64,000 nt of DNA from Muribaculaceae bacterium. GTDB lineage: Bacteria; Bacteroidota; Bacteroidia; Bacteroidales; Muribaculaceae. Under the pieces are notes generated by a model. That model was not told the DNA's origin, ran no database searches, and saw nothing but the letters and a program-made list of their open reading frames with translations. The position numbers and the translations under genes were made by a program. The DNA lies in NCBI GenBank assembly GCA_017651515.1, contig JAGCCU010000067.1, positions 1-64,000 of the forward strand, written 5' to 3'. Numbering within the stretch: the stretch's first letter is position 1; every line of letters starts with the position of its first letter. Below, piece after piece: positions 42,562 to 52,317 of the stretch.

Positions 42562-43380
42562 ATGGAACTAAACCTGACGCGCCCAATCATCATCTTCGAT
42601 GTGGAGTCTACGGGTTTGAATATTACGAAAGACCGAATTATTGAGTTGAGCTATATAAAGGTCTTTCCCGATGGTCATGAGCAGGAGCATACCTATCGTT
42701 TTAATCCAGGTATGCCAATTCCTGAGCAGGCTATTGCGGTTCATCACATTACCGATGATGATGTGCGCGATTGTCCCACGTTCCAACAAATGGCTCCGGA
42801 AATCGCGGCATTGTTTGAGGGTTGTGACATTGCAGGCTTCAACAGCAATCACTTTGATATTCCAATATTGGCGCAGGAGATGGCAAATGCCAACGTGAAA
42901 TTTGATGTCAAGAGTTGTAAGTTCATAGATGTGCAGACCATCTACCACAAGAAGGAAAAACGCGACCTTGCCGCTGCATGCCTGTTCTATTGTGGCGTTG
43001 AGATGGAAAACCATCATGCCGCTGTCGCCGATACCCGCACAACGCTTAACGTCCTCAAGGCTCAGCTTGACCGTTATCCCGATCTTGAGAACAATGTCGA
43101 TTTCTTGTCAAACTATTCGTCTTATTCGCGAAATGTGGATTTGGCAGGCAGGGTAGTGCTTAATGACGAGGGAAAACCTACGGTGAACTTTGGCAAATAC
43201 AAGGGTCAGGTACTTGACGATGTGTTGGAGAGAGACTGGGGATATGCCGGATGGGTGTTGAACAGTGATTTCTCGGAGGATACCAAGCAGGTATTCCGCG
43301 AAGCAAAGCAACGTGTTGATGAACGTCGTAAGATGAATGCCAAGCTTGAGAACCTCAAGGACAAGTTCAATGGCAAGTAA
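42562..43380 (+). CDS. DnaQ-like 3'-5' exonuclease
   Basis: 272 residues. DEDDh exonuclease motifs: FDVESTGL (D, E) near residue 14, GFNSNHFDIPIL (D) near 95 and HHAAVADT (H and D) near 152. Residues about 205-240 (VNFGKYKGQVLDDVLERDWG) form the small C-terminal domain seen in exonuclease X-type proteins. It could proofread as polymerase III epsilon or act in repair; the exonuclease X-like tail favours the latter. It lies directly downstream of dnaN. Confidence 0.87.
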   Translation: MELNLTRPIIIFDVESTGLNITKDRIIELSYIKVFPDGHEQEHTYRFNPGMPIPEQAIAVHHITDDDVRDCPTFQQMAPEIAALFEGCDIAGFNSNHFDIPILAQEMANANVKFDVKSCKFIDVQTIYHKKEKRDLAAACLFYCGVEMENHHAAVADTRTTLNVLKAQLDRYPDLENNVDFLSNYSSYSRNVDLAGRVVLNDEGKPTVNFGKYKGQVLDDVLERDWGYAGWVLNSDFSEDTKQVFREAKQRVDERRKMNAKLENLKDKFNGK

Positions 43381-43454
43381 CAGTCTGTTTTTTGCTATTG
43401 GTTTTAAGTTCTTAGATATTTTATTCTTGTAATAGTGACGTAACTTCTGTATTC

Positions 43455-44663
43455 ATGCTTAAAGGGAAACATATAATTGTGGGCATTACTGGTGGAATAG
43501 CTGCCTATAAGACTGCATCGCTTGTAAGGCTTTTTGTGAAAGCGGGCGCCGAAGTGCAGGTCATCATGACACCTAATGCTCGTGAATTCATCACTCCAGT
43601 TACTCTTTCCACTCTCAGTGGCAAGCCCGTAATAAGCGAGTTTTTTACTGCCAATACTGGACAATGGAACAGTCATGTGGATTTAGGCCTTTGGGCTGAT
43701 GCGATGGTGGTTGCGCCAGCTACAGCCTCAACGATAGCTAAGATGGCAACTGGCGTTGCTGACAATATGCTCGTCACTACCTATCTTTCGGCTAAGGCTC
43801 CTGTATTTGTTGCTCCAGCTATGGATCTTGATATGATGCGTCATCCAAGCACGGTACGCAATATAGAGTTGCTGCGCAGCTATGGAAACCACATTATTGA
43901 GCCAGCGGCCGGCGAACTTGCCAGTCACTTGATAGGCAAGGGTAGAATGGAGGAACCGGAGAATATTTTCAAGGTTCTTGACCGCTTCTTCGAACAGGCA
44001 CAAGATCTTTCAGGCAAGAAAGTATTAATCACAGCTGGCCCTACTATCGAGCGTATTGACCCCGTGCGTTTCATCAGCAATTTTTCCAGTGGTAAAATGG
44101 GCTTTGCCCTTGCTCGGGAATGTGCATGTCGTGGTGCTCAGGTGACTCTTGTTGCCGGACCGGTGAATCTAAAGGTGACACATCCGTCAATTGAACGTAT
44201 TGACGTAGAAAGTGCCGTGCAGATGCATGATGCTGTGATGTCACGTTTTCCTGATACCGATGTTGCAATACTCTGCGCTGCAGTTGCCGATTATCGTGCT
44301 AAAAATATTGCAGATAAGAAGATTAAGCGTGAACACACCGATGTGCCTACTATTGAACTTGAGAAGAATCCAGATATCGCAAAGGCTACAGGTGAAGCAA
44401 AGCGTGATGGTCAAATTACCGTAGGGTTTGCTCTTGAGACCGATAATGAGCAGGTGAATGCTCAGGAAAAACTTGGGAAAAAGAACTTGGACATGATTGT
44501 TCTTAATTCGTTGCGTGATCCGAATGCAGGTTTCGCCGTCGATACCAATAAAGTCACAATCATAAAACGCAATGGGAAAGTTGATGAATATGACTGCAAA
44601 CCTAAAAGTGAGGTGGCTGTAGATATCGTCAACGAAATAGTTGAATTATTCAACAATAAGTGA
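43455..44663 (+). CDS. coaBC: bifunctional phosphopantothenoylcysteine decarboxylase/phosphopantothenate-cysteine ligase
   Basis: 402 residues. The N-terminal CoaC flavoprotein domain (1-180) has GITGGIAAYKTASLVR, the PASANT-like APATASTIAKMATGVADN and PAMDLDMMRHPS. The C-terminal CoaB domain (185-402) has LITAGPTIERIDPVRFISN, FSSGKMGFALA and AAVADYR. The enzyme performs two successive steps of coenzyme A synthesis. coaE, which makes the last step, is 6 kb downstream on the same strand. Confidence 0.95.
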   Translation: MLKGKHIIVGITGGIAAYKTASLVRLFVKAGAEVQVIMTPNAREFITPVTLSTLSGKPVISEFFTANTGQWNSHVDLGLWADAMVVAPATASTIAKMATGVADNMLVTTYLSAKAPVFVAPAMDLDMMRHPSTVRNIELLRSYGNHIIEPAAGELASHLIGKGRMEEPENIFKVLDRFFEQAQDLSGKKVLITAGPTIERIDPVRFISNFSSGKMGFALARECACRGAQVTLVAGPVNLKVTHPSIERIDVESAVQMHDAVMSRFPDTDVAILCAAVADYRAKNIADKKIKREHTDVPTIELEKNPDIAKATGEAKRDGQITVGFALETDNEQVNAQEKLGKKNLDMIVLNSLRDPNAGFAVDTNKVTIIKRNGKVDEYDCKPKSEVAVDIVNEIVELFNNK

Positions 44664-44668
44664 AAAAC

Positions 44669-45598
44669 ATGATTAAGAGAATATTATTAGCATTCATACT
44701 AGCGACGATGTCAATAGTTTCCTGGGCCCAGGAAGAAGCTCAGGAATTGAACTGCACCGTTGAGGTAAATGCCGGTAAGGTGTCAAATGCCAATAAGGAG
44801 GTATTCAAAACCCTTCAAGAAGCACTTAACGAGTATATGAACACCACCAAGTGGACCGATGCACAGTTTGGCTACAACGAGCGCATCGTGTGCAAGCTGT
44901 TCTTTACAATATCTGAATATGACGATGCAACTGGCCAGATGAAGGGAGATCTCCAGATACAATCGCAGCGTCCTGTATATAACAGCAACTACTTGACTAC
45001 ATTGATTAACTTTAAAGACACCAAGATTGATTTCTATTATATGCCGAATGACCCATTGGTATATAACGAGACTGAAATGCAGAACAATCTCACCGCGATT
45101 CTCAACTTCTATGCGTTTTTGATAATTGCTATCGATTTCGATTCATTTGCTCCTAATGGCGGAGATCCTTATTATGAAAAGGCTGCAAATGTAGTGAGAA
45201 TGGCGCAAAGTACTGGCGAGACGGGCTGGAAGGCTTTTGAGGATTCAAAAAACCGTAGTGCCGTTCTGAGTGCTTATACTGACAAGCAGACATCAGGAAT
45301 AAGGGAACTTATATACAATTACCATCGTCAAGGGCTAGACCAGATGGTGGTGAGTGTTGATAAAGGCCGTGCAACAATTACTAAGAATTTGGAAATATTG
45401 AAGCAGATATACGATGTAAACTCAATGAGCGTCTGCCTATCGATGTTCAAGGATGCCAAGATGGATGAGTTGGTCAATATCTACAGCAAGGCAGGAACAA
45501 CTGAAAAAGAAAATGTTTTTGACCTTCTTTATCCTATTTATCCCACAGAACTAGACCGCCTGAACAAAATTAAAAAGGAGGAAGAGATATCTTTCTGA
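44669..45598 (+). CDS. porD: PorD-like type IX secretion protein (DUF4835)
   Basis: 309 residues from the ATG at 44669; a GTG three codons earlier overlaps the coaBC stop and is less likely. Signal peptide MIKRILLAFILATMSIVSWA. The mature part (ELNCTVEVNAGKV, WTDAQFGYNERIVCKLFFTI, LQIQSQRPVYNSNY, AFLIIAIDFDSFAPNGGDPY) fits the DUF4835/PorD family, which is linked to type IX secretion and gliding. It lies between coaBC and recN, as in other Bacteroidetes. Its presence supports a type IX export route for proteins with C-terminal sorting domains such as the one at 30292. Confidence 0.85.
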   Translation: MIKRILLAFILATMSIVSWAQEEAQELNCTVEVNAGKVSNANKEVFKTLQEALNEYMNTTKWTDAQFGYNERIVCKLFFTISEYDDATGQMKGDLQIQSQRPVYNSNYLTTLINFKDTKIDFYYMPNDPLVYNETEMQNNLTAILNFYAFLIIAIDFDSFAPNGGDPYYEKAANVVRMAQSTGETGWKAFEDSKNRSAVLSAYTDKQTSGIRELIYNYHRQGLDQMVVSVDKGRATITKNLEILKQIYDVNSMSVCLSMFKDAKMDELVNIYSKAGTTEKENVFDLLYPIYPTELDRLNKIKKEEEISF

Positions 45599-45605
45599 TG
45601 AGTGC

Positions 45606-47267
45606 ATGCTGAAATCACTGTTCATATCAAATTACGCCCTTATCGATGAACTTGAAATCAACTTCGACAAGGGCTTGAATATTATTACGGGAGAGACAGG
45701 TGCTGGAAAGTCGATAATACTGGGAGCGTTGTCTCTAATTTTAGGAGAACGTGCTAACTTGCAGGCAATGCGCGATGAAAAGCGTAAGACAATAGTAGAG
45801 GCGGTATTTGACCTTAAAGGTTATAATTTGGAAAAGTTCTTCACCGAAAATGAAATAGATGACAATGGCAACGAGTGTATATTGCGTCGTGAAGTGAATG
45901 CTAATGGACGTTCCAGGGCTTTTGTCAACGACTCGCCAGTGCAGTTGTCATTGCTGAAAGAACTTGCTACCAGACTGATTGATATCCATTCACAGCACAG
46001 CAATATGCTACTTTCAAGCGAGCCGTTTCAACTCGCCATTCTAGACAATATTGCTGGAAATCAACAACTGTTGGAACAATACGAGGTCAAATATCGTGAA
46101 TTGCGTATCACAGAAAACGAATTTGCTGAATTGCAAAAGTCACTGGCTCAATCACGTTCCGACGAAGACTACCTCCGTTTTCAGTACAATCAGCTTAATG
46201 AACTAAACCTTGTGGAAGGTGAGGATGAAGAGCTTGAAAAGAAGCAGAGTCGATTGGCTAATGCATCTAGCTTAAAGGAACATCTGTGGAAGGTGCAGTC
46301 GTTGCTTGATGGAGAGAATGCCCCGGTAATAGAGTCTTTGAAACAAGCAGCACACCATATCGAGGCAGTTGAGCAGTCTTTGTCCGAACTTGAAGGAGTT
46401 GGTGACCGCTTGAACACTTCGATTATTGAACTTAAAGATATTTCCAGCACAGTGGCTCAGTTAACTGATGCTCTCAATGATGATCCCCAAGAGTTGGAGC
46501 GTGTTGAAAACCGTCTGAATGCTATATATACTCTTGAGAGAAAGCATAACGTGGATTCAGTTAATGCACTGATGGAATTACGAGATGAGTATGCTCAGAA
46601 ACTATCAGCCATTGACAATAGTGATGTGAAGTTACAGGAAATCGAGTTAAGACTTCGTGAGTATCGTGACGAAGCTCTCGATATTGCCAATAAGCTTTCT
46701 CAATTACGCCGTAAGGCTGCAGTTGCTTTCGAGAGTCAACTAAAGAATCTGGCTATAAAATTAAGTCTAAAGAATCTCAATTTCATAGTCAATTTCAAGA
46801 CGATAGATCTGAATACATCGGGATGCGACCATGTGGCGTTCCTTGTTTCGTTCAATAAGAACCAATTGCCGATGCTCGTTCGAGATACGGCTTCTGGTGG
46901 TGAGATTTCTCGCCTGATGTTGTGTATAAAAGCTATTGTGGCACAGAATATGAATCTACCAACCATGATTTTTGATGAGGTGGATACTGGTGTCTCTGGC
47001 GATACTGCAAGTATGGTGGGAGAGTTGATGAATGATATTTCACGTACAATTCAAGTTATTGCTATCACTCATCTTCCCCAGGTTGCAGCGCATGGAAATA
47101 TTCATTTCAAGGTATACAAGACCGATACGGCAGATGCCACAATCACTGGCGTGAAGTGTCTTGATGCAGAAGAGCGCATCATGGAGATTGCTCGCATGCT
47201 CAGTGGACGTGAGCTAAATGATGCAGCCATTGAGAACGCAAAATCGCTGATAAATCAAAATAAATAA
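45606..47267 (+). CDS. recN: DNA repair protein RecN
   Basis: 553 residues of an SMC-like ATPase: Walker A GETGAGKSIILGALSLILG near residue 28, central coiled coils (about 150-370), the signature SGGEISRLMLCIKA and Walker B PTMIFDEVDTGVSG, then ITHLPQVAAHG. It helps double-strand-break repair by holding DNA ends. The gene begins 7 bp after porD and ends 1 bp before rlmB, so these are one operon. Confidence 0.95.
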   Translation: MLKSLFISNYALIDELEINFDKGLNIITGETGAGKSIILGALSLILGERANLQAMRDEKRKTIVEAVFDLKGYNLEKFFTENEIDDNGNECILRREVNANGRSRAFVNDSPVQLSLLKELATRLIDIHSQHSNMLLSSEPFQLAILDNIAGNQQLLEQYEVKYRELRITENEFAELQKSLAQSRSDEDYLRFQYNQLNELNLVEGEDEELEKKQSRLANASSLKEHLWKVQSLLDGENAPVIESLKQAAHHIEAVEQSLSELEGVGDRLNTSIIELKDISSTVAQLTDALNDDPQELERVENRLNAIYTLERKHNVDSVNALMELRDEYAQKLSAIDNSDVKLQEIELRLREYRDEALDIANKLSQLRRKAAVAFESQLKNLAIKLSLKNLNFIVNFKTIDLNTSGCDHVAFLVSFNKNQLPMLVRDTASGGEISRLMLCIKAIVAQNMNLPTMIFDEVDTGVSGDTASMVGELMNDISRTIQVIAITHLPQVAAHGNIHFKVYKTDTADATITGVKCLDAEERIMEIARMLSGRELNDAAIENAKSLINQNK

Positions 47268-47268
47268 T

Positions 47269-48030
47269 ATGAAAACCGACGACCGACAATACATATTCGG
47301 TATTCGCCCAATTATCGAGGCAATTCAAGCCGGCAAGACAATAGACAGGCTGTTTGTCAGTAAGACTCTAAAAGGTGAGTTGATTGGAGAACTTCTGGAG
47401 GCAGCTCGTGCAGCTGAGGTACCTGTACAACGTGTGCCCGTTGAACGCATTGACAGAATAACTCGCAAAAACCATCAGGGTGTGCTGGCCACACTATCGG
47501 CTGTTGAATACTATAAACTTGAGCAATTAGTGCCGATGTTTTATGAAAATGGTGAGAATCCTTTTGTAGTTGTGCTTGATGGCGTGACCGACGTGCGCAA
47601 CTTCGGAGCAATTTCTCGTACTTGCGAATGTGCTGGTGTAAGCGCTATAGTTATTCCCGAGCGAGGAAGTGTGAGTGTAAATGCCGATGCCGTTAAAACC
47701 TCGGCTGGAGCATTGAATTACCTGCCAGTGTGTCGCGAGAGTAATCTGGTGAGTGCTGTAAAATATTTGCGTAACAGTGGATTCAAGGTGGTTGGCACAA
47801 GTGATCATAATGCTAGCGATTATACAAGCGTTGATTATACTGGCCCAGTAGCACTTATTATGGGCGCTGAGGACAGCGGCATTTCGGAGCCGATGATGAA
47901 GTTGTGCGACGATAGAGTAGTGATTCCTGAATATGGTAACATACGTTCGCTGAATGTATCGGTTGCCGCAGGTGTAATGATATATGAAGTTGTGCGTCAG
48001 CGTAGAAATGACAACCAGGAAGTGGTTTGA
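47269..48030 (+). CDS. rlmB: 23S rRNA (guanosine-2'-O)-methyltransferase RlmB/TrmH family
   Basis: 253 residues of a SpoU-type knotted methyltransferase. An N-terminal substrate-binding domain (YIFGIRPIIEAIQAGKTIDR) is followed by the catalytic domain with motif 1 LDGVTDVRNFGAISRTCECAG, motif 2 LIMGAEDSGIS and motif 3 IRSLNVSVAAGVMIYE. RlmB methylates G2251 in 23S rRNA in E. coli; exact site here is inferred from the family. Confidence 0.9.
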   Translation: MKTDDRQYIFGIRPIIEAIQAGKTIDRLFVSKTLKGELIGELLEAARAAEVPVQRVPVERIDRITRKNHQGVLATLSAVEYYKLEQLVPMFYENGENPFVVVLDGVTDVRNFGAISRTCECAGVSAIVIPERGSVSVNADAVKTSAGALNYLPVCRESNLVSAVKYLRNSGFKVVGTSDHNASDYTSVDYTGPVALIMGAEDSGISEPMMKLCDDRVVIPEYGNIRSLNVSVAAGVMIYEVVRQRRNDNQEVV

Positions 48031-48131
48031 TTTGTGTTAAGTTTACATTATTGTTGAATCCTGGATATTTCGAAATATGATTGCGGCTTAACAAAATCAT
48101 AATAAATCTTGCTTTTGTGTTTGCCTTTCAC

Positions 48132-48139
48132 TAATTTTG
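48132..48139 (+). promoter_or_regulatory. nusB: -7 element of nusB
   Basis: TAATTTTG with CTTG at 48108-48111 20 bp upstream, 22 bp before the start codon. Confidence 0.55.
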
Positions 48140-48161
48140 CACTGAAAATATTAGAAAGATA

Positions 48162-49088
48162 ATGATTAACAGAATACTGATAAGGGTTAAGGTGCTGCAG
48201 AATCTCTACAGCTATGTGCTGACACGTCCCGAACGTACGTTCTCACAGGCTCTTAAAGAACTTGACAAGAGTTTTGAAAAGTCTTATGAACTATATTTCT
48301 ATATACTTAAGCTCATTGTTGAGCTTACCGATCTTCAAGAACGTAGATTGGATGATGCGAAGCACAAGTTTCTACCTACCGAGGAGGATTTGCATCCCAA
48401 TCCTCGTTTCATCTACAACAGGCTGGCTCAGGCTTTGCGTGAAGACGAAACTTTTAACAAGTTCTGTAGAGATCACAATGTCAGTTGGCAAGATGATGCC
48501 ATTTTCCTGCGCATGATGCTTGAGAAGGTTCTCCAGAGCGATATATATAAAGAATATATGAATGGCGACATGGGAACAATCGAGGATGATTGTGAAGTGT
48601 GGCGTAAGCTGCTCAAGAATGTAATCCTTGAAGATGCCGATTTCGAGGAGAAGATTGAATCCATGTCTGTACACTGGAGCGTAGAGGATATCGACATTAT
48701 GGGACAGTTTGCCATCAAGACAACACGTCGCTTTCAGGAAAACTATGAGGGAGAAAAGTATGGTTCGCCCATACTGCCCATGTTCCACAACGATGATGAC
48801 CAGGAATTTGGAGAATTGCTATTCAGGTATTCAGTCGAGCAGATGGATGAAAATAATGAATTGATAGATAAGTTTGTGCGAAGCGACAAGTGGGACGCCG
48901 AACGCATTGCTCTTATGGATAGGCTCATAATGTGCATGGCAATAAGTGAGTTTAAGAGCTTTGTGCAGATTCCCGCTAATGTCACGATGAACGAATACAT
49001 TGAACTGGCAAAGGTGTTCAGTTCACCCAATAGCAGTGCGTTTGTCAACGGCATTCTCAATGCAGCTATCAAAAGTTTACATAGATAA
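48162..49088 (+). CDS. nusB: transcription antitermination factor NusB (long Bacteroidetes form)
   Basis: 308 residues. The N-terminus INRILIRVKVLQNLYSY and the C-terminal NusB fold (about 180-308, with DRLIMCMAISEFKSFVQIP, NEYIELAKVFSSPNSSAFVNGIL) are characteristic. The E. coli protein is only about 140 residues; the added middle region is usual in this phylum. NusB binds boxA RNA with NusE during rRNA transcription. It is followed after 79 bp by yajC. Confidence 0.92.
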   Translation: MINRILIRVKVLQNLYSYVLTRPERTFSQALKELDKSFEKSYELYFYILKLIVELTDLQERRLDDAKHKFLPTEEDLHPNPRFIYNRLAQALREDETFNKFCRDHNVSWQDDAIFLRMMLEKVLQSDIYKEYMNGDMGTIEDDCEVWRKLLKNVILEDADFEEKIESMSVHWSVEDIDIMGQFAIKTTRRFQENYEGEKYGSPILPMFHNDDDQEFGELLFRYSVEQMDENNELIDKFVRSDKWDAERIALMDRLIMCMAISEFKSFVQIPANVTMNEYIELAKVFSSPNSSAFVNGILNAAIKSLHR

Positions 49089-49167
49089 GAGTAAACAGAT
49101 AATAGTTTGTCTAACTACTATGGCTATGTTGATTCATTACGGAATAAAAACTTTAAAATATTAATTT

Positions 49168-49494
49168 ATGATTTTATTACAAGCAGGAGCAGCCGCAGGA
49201 AGCGGCATGAGCAGTATATTGATGATTGTGGCCCTTATAGCCATCTTCTATTTCTTCATGATTCGTCCACAATCGCAGAAACAGAAGAAAATCAACAATT
49301 TCCGTGCTGGATTGTCGAAAGGTGACAAAGTGATGACAGCCGGTGGTATTTACGGAAAGATCCGTGAAATAAAGGAAAAAACCGTGGTTTTGGAAATTGC
49401 TGATGGTGTCCGCATTACAATCGACAAGGGTTCTATTTACGAGTCGATGCAGGATGTAGCTGATACGGGTAACGATCCTCAGGCTAACAAATAA
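49168..49494 (+). CDS. yajC: preprotein translocase subunit YajC
   Basis: 108 residues: one membrane helix (about 11-29, SSILMIVALIAIFYFFMIR), the RPQSQKQKKI segment and a small beta domain (GDKVMTAGGIYGKIREIKEK, GVRITIDKGSI). It associates with SecDF at the Sec translocon. It lies between nusB and the YbbR-like gene. Confidence 0.95.
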   Translation: MILLQAGAAAGSGMSSILMIVALIAIFYFFMIRPQSQKQKKINNFRAGLSKGDKVMTAGGIYGKIREIKEKTVVLEIADGVRITIDKGSIYESMQDVADTGNDPQANK

Positions 49495-49555
49495 ATTTAG
49501 AAAAAATACAACTCCTATTCTTAGGTAGTCGTTTTCCTGATGCTGTTCAATTGCA

Positions 49556-50530
49556 ATGGGATTTATAGCCGATAAGATCAGGCAGTTGAAGCTATTCAGA
49601 ATTGAATCGAGCAGGACGCGTTCCATCTTGCTCTATTCGGTTTTTGTGCTGATTTCTACTATTCTTTGGTGCTTTCTGACGTTGAACAACAGCATCACCG
49701 TGGAATATGAACTGCCGGTAAAGATAATCAAGCCGGCAAACGTGAGATTCCTTAGTGAACTGCCTGATACTATCACTGTCACAGTGACCGATAAGGGGTC
49801 ATCGTTGGTAAAACGCATACTCATGCCAAACCCTAAGCTTGAATTGCGTTTTGATGAATATACCGATGGTGAAAATACGTTCAAGGTAGACGCTGCCCAG
49901 TTGCGTCGTCTTATAGCACGCCAATTTGGAAGAACTGCTACATTTCAGACAATTCTTCCAGAGAACATAAATGTGCGTTATACCGACCAGCCCGGAAAGC
50001 GCGTGCCGGTTGTTCTTGATGTGGAAGTGGAACCCGCCTTGCTGCATACTCGCAATGGGGTGATTGAACGTGACCATGACTCGGTACTTGTCTTTGCTGA
50101 CTATAAAACACTGAAAGATATAACTGAAGTTTATACTTATCATGTTAAAGAGACAGGGCTTACCGATACCTTGCGGCGGCGTGTGGCTATTTCTCCCATT
50201 AGGGGGGCAGTCATGGAGCCACGCAGTATTGAGATTACTATCCCAATTGAAAAGCTAGTTACACGCTCTCAACGTGTGCCCATATCGGTACGAAATGCCC
50301 CAAATAATATCAATGTGGTGTTGTTTCCATCAAATGTTGATGTTACTTATCGTGCACCAATGAGTGAGATTCACAAAGAAGGTGTGCTTACTGTTGTCGT
50401 AGATTACAACAATATCAATTTAACTACCCCAGGCAATAAAGTCCCCATACAGGCTGGTGAGGTGCCAGGCGTTTACGAAGACGTGCGTCTGGCTATGGAT
50501 AGTGTGGAATACATCATTGAAAAACACTGA
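49556..50530 (+). CDS. YbbR/CdaR-like domain protein
   Basis: 324 residues with an N-terminal membrane anchor (about 24-44, SILLYSVFVLISTILWCFL) and several YbbR-type beta domains (VEYELPVKIIKPANV, LPDTITVTVTDKGSSL, RVPISVRNAPNNINVVLFPS). In Firmicutes such proteins regulate the diadenylate cyclase CdaA; the role in Bacteroidetes is not established. Its stop overlaps the coaE start by one base. Confidence 0.82.
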   Translation: MGFIADKIRQLKLFRIESSRTRSILLYSVFVLISTILWCFLTLNNSITVEYELPVKIIKPANVRFLSELPDTITVTVTDKGSSLVKRILMPNPKLELRFDEYTDGENTFKVDAAQLRRLIARQFGRTATFQTILPENINVRYTDQPGKRVPVVLDVEVEPALLHTRNGVIERDHDSVLVFADYKTLKDITEVYTYHVKETGLTDTLRRRVAISPIRGAVMEPRSIEITIPIEKLVTRSQRVPISVRNAPNNINVVLFPSNVDVTYRAPMSEIHKEGVLTVVVDYNNINLTTPGNKVPIQAGEVPGVYEDVRLAMDSVEYIIEKH

Positions 50531-51108
50531 TGAAACTCATAATCATCACCGGAGGCATAGGGAGTGGGAAAAGCGTGGTGTCGCGACTTGTAGGCGTTAT
50601 GGGGTATCCCACTTATGACTGTGACAGTGAGGCAAAACGACTTATGAACGAGTCGCCGATTCTCAAGGCACAATTGCGTGAATTGCTGGGGCATGAGACA
50701 TATGACGATAAAGGAAAACTGAACAGATCATATGTGGCATCACGTATTTTCAGTGATAAGAACCTCTTGCAGCAGATGAATGCAATCGTACATCCTGCCG
50801 TGCGTGAAGATCTCAAGAATTGGCTTGCTGAATCTGCTGCACCCATTGCATTCGCCGAAACGGCTTTGCTCGAAGAAAGCGGGTTAGGAGAGGAAGCTCA
50901 GAGAATATGGGTGGTGGATGCCCCGATGGAACTGCGCATTGAGCGAGTGATGCAGCGTAGCGCACTCAATCGCGAGCAAGTGAGCGCACGCATTGCTTCC
51001 CAGGCAGCGCAGTTTAATTTTCCTGACGCAGTTCACATCTTAAATGACAATGTAAATTCGCTCATTGAGCAGATTACTGCTTTGCTCAATGAAAGTAACA
51101 AGATGTGA
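50530..51108 (+). CDS. coaE: dephospho-CoA kinase
   Basis: 192 residues: P-loop ITGGIGSGKSVVSRL at 5-19, YDCDSEAKRLM near 33, HPAVREDLKNWL near 95 and the lid WVVDAPMELRIERVMQR near 135. It phosphorylates dephospho-CoA, the last step of CoA synthesis. It is translationally coupled to the YbbR-like gene. Confidence 0.94.
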   Translation: MKLIIITGGIGSGKSVVSRLVGVMGYPTYDCDSEAKRLMNESPILKAQLRELLGHETYDDKGKLNRSYVASRIFSDKNLLQQMNAIVHPAVREDLKNWLAESAAPIAFAETALLEESGLGEEAQRIWVVDAPMELRIERVMQRSALNREQVSARIASQAAQFNFPDAVHILNDNVNSLIEQITALLNESNKM

Positions 51109-51147
51109 TTTTTTGACTGATAGAGAGTCGTATTCAGAAAAATTGCC

Positions 51148-51155
51148 TAATTTTG
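51148..51155 (+). promoter_or_regulatory. -7 element of DUF5606 gene
   Basis: TAATTTTG, consensus -7 box 52 bp before the start codon; no -33 box at the usual spacing. Confidence 0.5.
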
Positions 51156-51207
51156 CATCTGCAATTAAATAAAGAACAATTATTAATATTAGATTTTTGA
51201 ATTGATT

Positions 51208-51633
51208 ATGTTGAAGAAAATTCTATGCATCTCGGGTCGTTCGGGATTATATGAACTGAAGTCTTATGGTAAGAATATGGTGATTGTTGAGAGTCTGAAA
51301 GACCATAAGCGTTCACCGGCTTATTCTCGTGACAAGATTATTTCGTTGGGAGATATCGCAATCTATACAACTAACGAAGAAGTCCCTCTGGGAAAGGTAT
51401 TCGACATCATCTTCGTTCAGCAAGAAGGCAAGACATTGGTTGCCGATGACTATAAGACCAACGAACAGATAGATGCATTCTTCGCGAAGGTTCTTCCAGA
51501 CTATGACGTTGACCGTGTTTATCGTGCCGATATAAAGAAGGTGATTAACTGGTATAACATCCTTGTCGAAGCTGGATTTACCAAGTTTTTTGAAGAAGAG
51601 AAAGCCGAAGAGGAATCAGTCGAAGAAAAATAA
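51208..51633 (+). CDS. DUF5606 family protein
   Basis: 141 residues from the ATG at 51208; a TTG two codons earlier is less likely. The N-terminus MLKKILCISGRSGLYELKSY, the middle SRDKIISLGDIAIYTTNEEV and VDRVYRADIKKVINWYNIL match the small cytosolic DUF5606 family confined to Bacteroidetes. It ends in an acidic EEEKAEEESVEEK tail. Function is unknown. It is followed by a terminator at 51648-51693. Confidence 0.8.
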   Translation: MLKKILCISGRSGLYELKSYGKNMVIVESLKDHKRSPAYSRDKIISLGDIAIYTTNEEVPLGKVFDIIFVQQEGKTLVADDYKTNEQIDAFFAKVLPDYDVDRVYRADIKKVINWYNILVEAGFTKFFEEEKAEEESVEEK

Positions 51634-51647
51634 TTTAAACATATATA

Positions 51648-51693
51648 ACATGCAGCAATGCAAGCTAAATACTTGGGTTGCTGCATGTCTTTT
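51648..51693 (+). terminator. terminator after DUF5606 gene
   Basis: ACATGCAGCAA (51648-51658) pairs perfectly with TTGCTGCATGT (51678-51688) around a 19-nt loop, followed by CTTTTAT. Confidence 0.7.
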
Positions 51694-51703
51694 ATAGAAT
51701 CGG

Positions 51704-52288
51704 GTGAGGCGTCTTTTGCAATTATTGATGGTGGCGTGCCTGTCGCTAATGATAGTGATGGGTAATACCTCATGTCATAAGGATGGAAGTGTGAAGAATC
51801 GTCGTGACTACAAGCGGGAGTCTCGACACGGACGTGATAAGAAATCCGATAAAGATATTTCCAAGAGCGAAGATGATGCATGGAAGACACTGACAATTAA
51901 ATTGTCTCGCCATGACAATAAGATGCTATACGAAGAATTGCGTTCATGGCTAGGCACACCTTACCAGTATGCTGGAAATACCAAAGGTAAGGGTGCCGAT
52001 TGCTCTGGAATGGTGATGGAGGTCTACAAAAAGGTTTACAATAAGCAGCTGGAGCGCAATTCGGCAATGATTTATGAGAATAATTGCAAGACAATAGACC
52101 GAGAGAATCTCCGTGAGGGAGATCTTGTGTTTTTTATCACGGGGAAATCGGGGCGCATAAGCCATGTTGGCATATATCTGAAAGAAGGTAAGTTTGTCCA
52201 TGCGTCCTCGTCGCGAGGAGTGATGGTGAGCGACCTACAGGACAAGTATTGGCGTGAGCATTATGCAGCCTCGGGTCGTGTAAAGTGA
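51704..52288 (+). CDS. NlpC/P60 family lipoprotein endopeptidase
   Basis: 194 residues from a GTG at 51704, chosen because it gives a full lipoprotein signal (MRRLLQLLMVACLSLMIVMG then NTSC, cysteine C24); the next ATG (51728) shortens the N-region. A basic linker (about 25-55) precedes the NlpC/P60 domain with catalytic cysteine in GADCSGMV, histidine in ISHVGIYL and the third polar residue in FVHASSSRGV. It probably cuts the peptide part of peptidoglycan in the envelope. Confidence 0.9.
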   Translation: MRRLLQLLMVACLSLMIVMGNTSCHKDGSVKNRRDYKRESRHGRDKKSDKDISKSEDDAWKTLTIKLSRHDNKMLYEELRSWLGTPYQYAGNTKGKGADCSGMVMEVYKKVYNKQLERNSAMIYENNCKTIDRENLREGDLVFFITGKSGRISHVGIYLKEGKFVHASSSRGVMVSDLQDKYWREHYAASGRVK

Positions 52289-52293
52289 TGGTA

Positions 52294-52317
52294 TGATTTT
52301 TCAGAATCAAATCTTTT
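52294..52317 (+). terminator. weak terminator between convergent genes
   Basis: TGATT (52294-52298) and AATCA (52305-52309) form a 5-bp stem followed by ATCTTTTT. It overlaps the 3' end of the AddB-like gene. Confidence 0.35.
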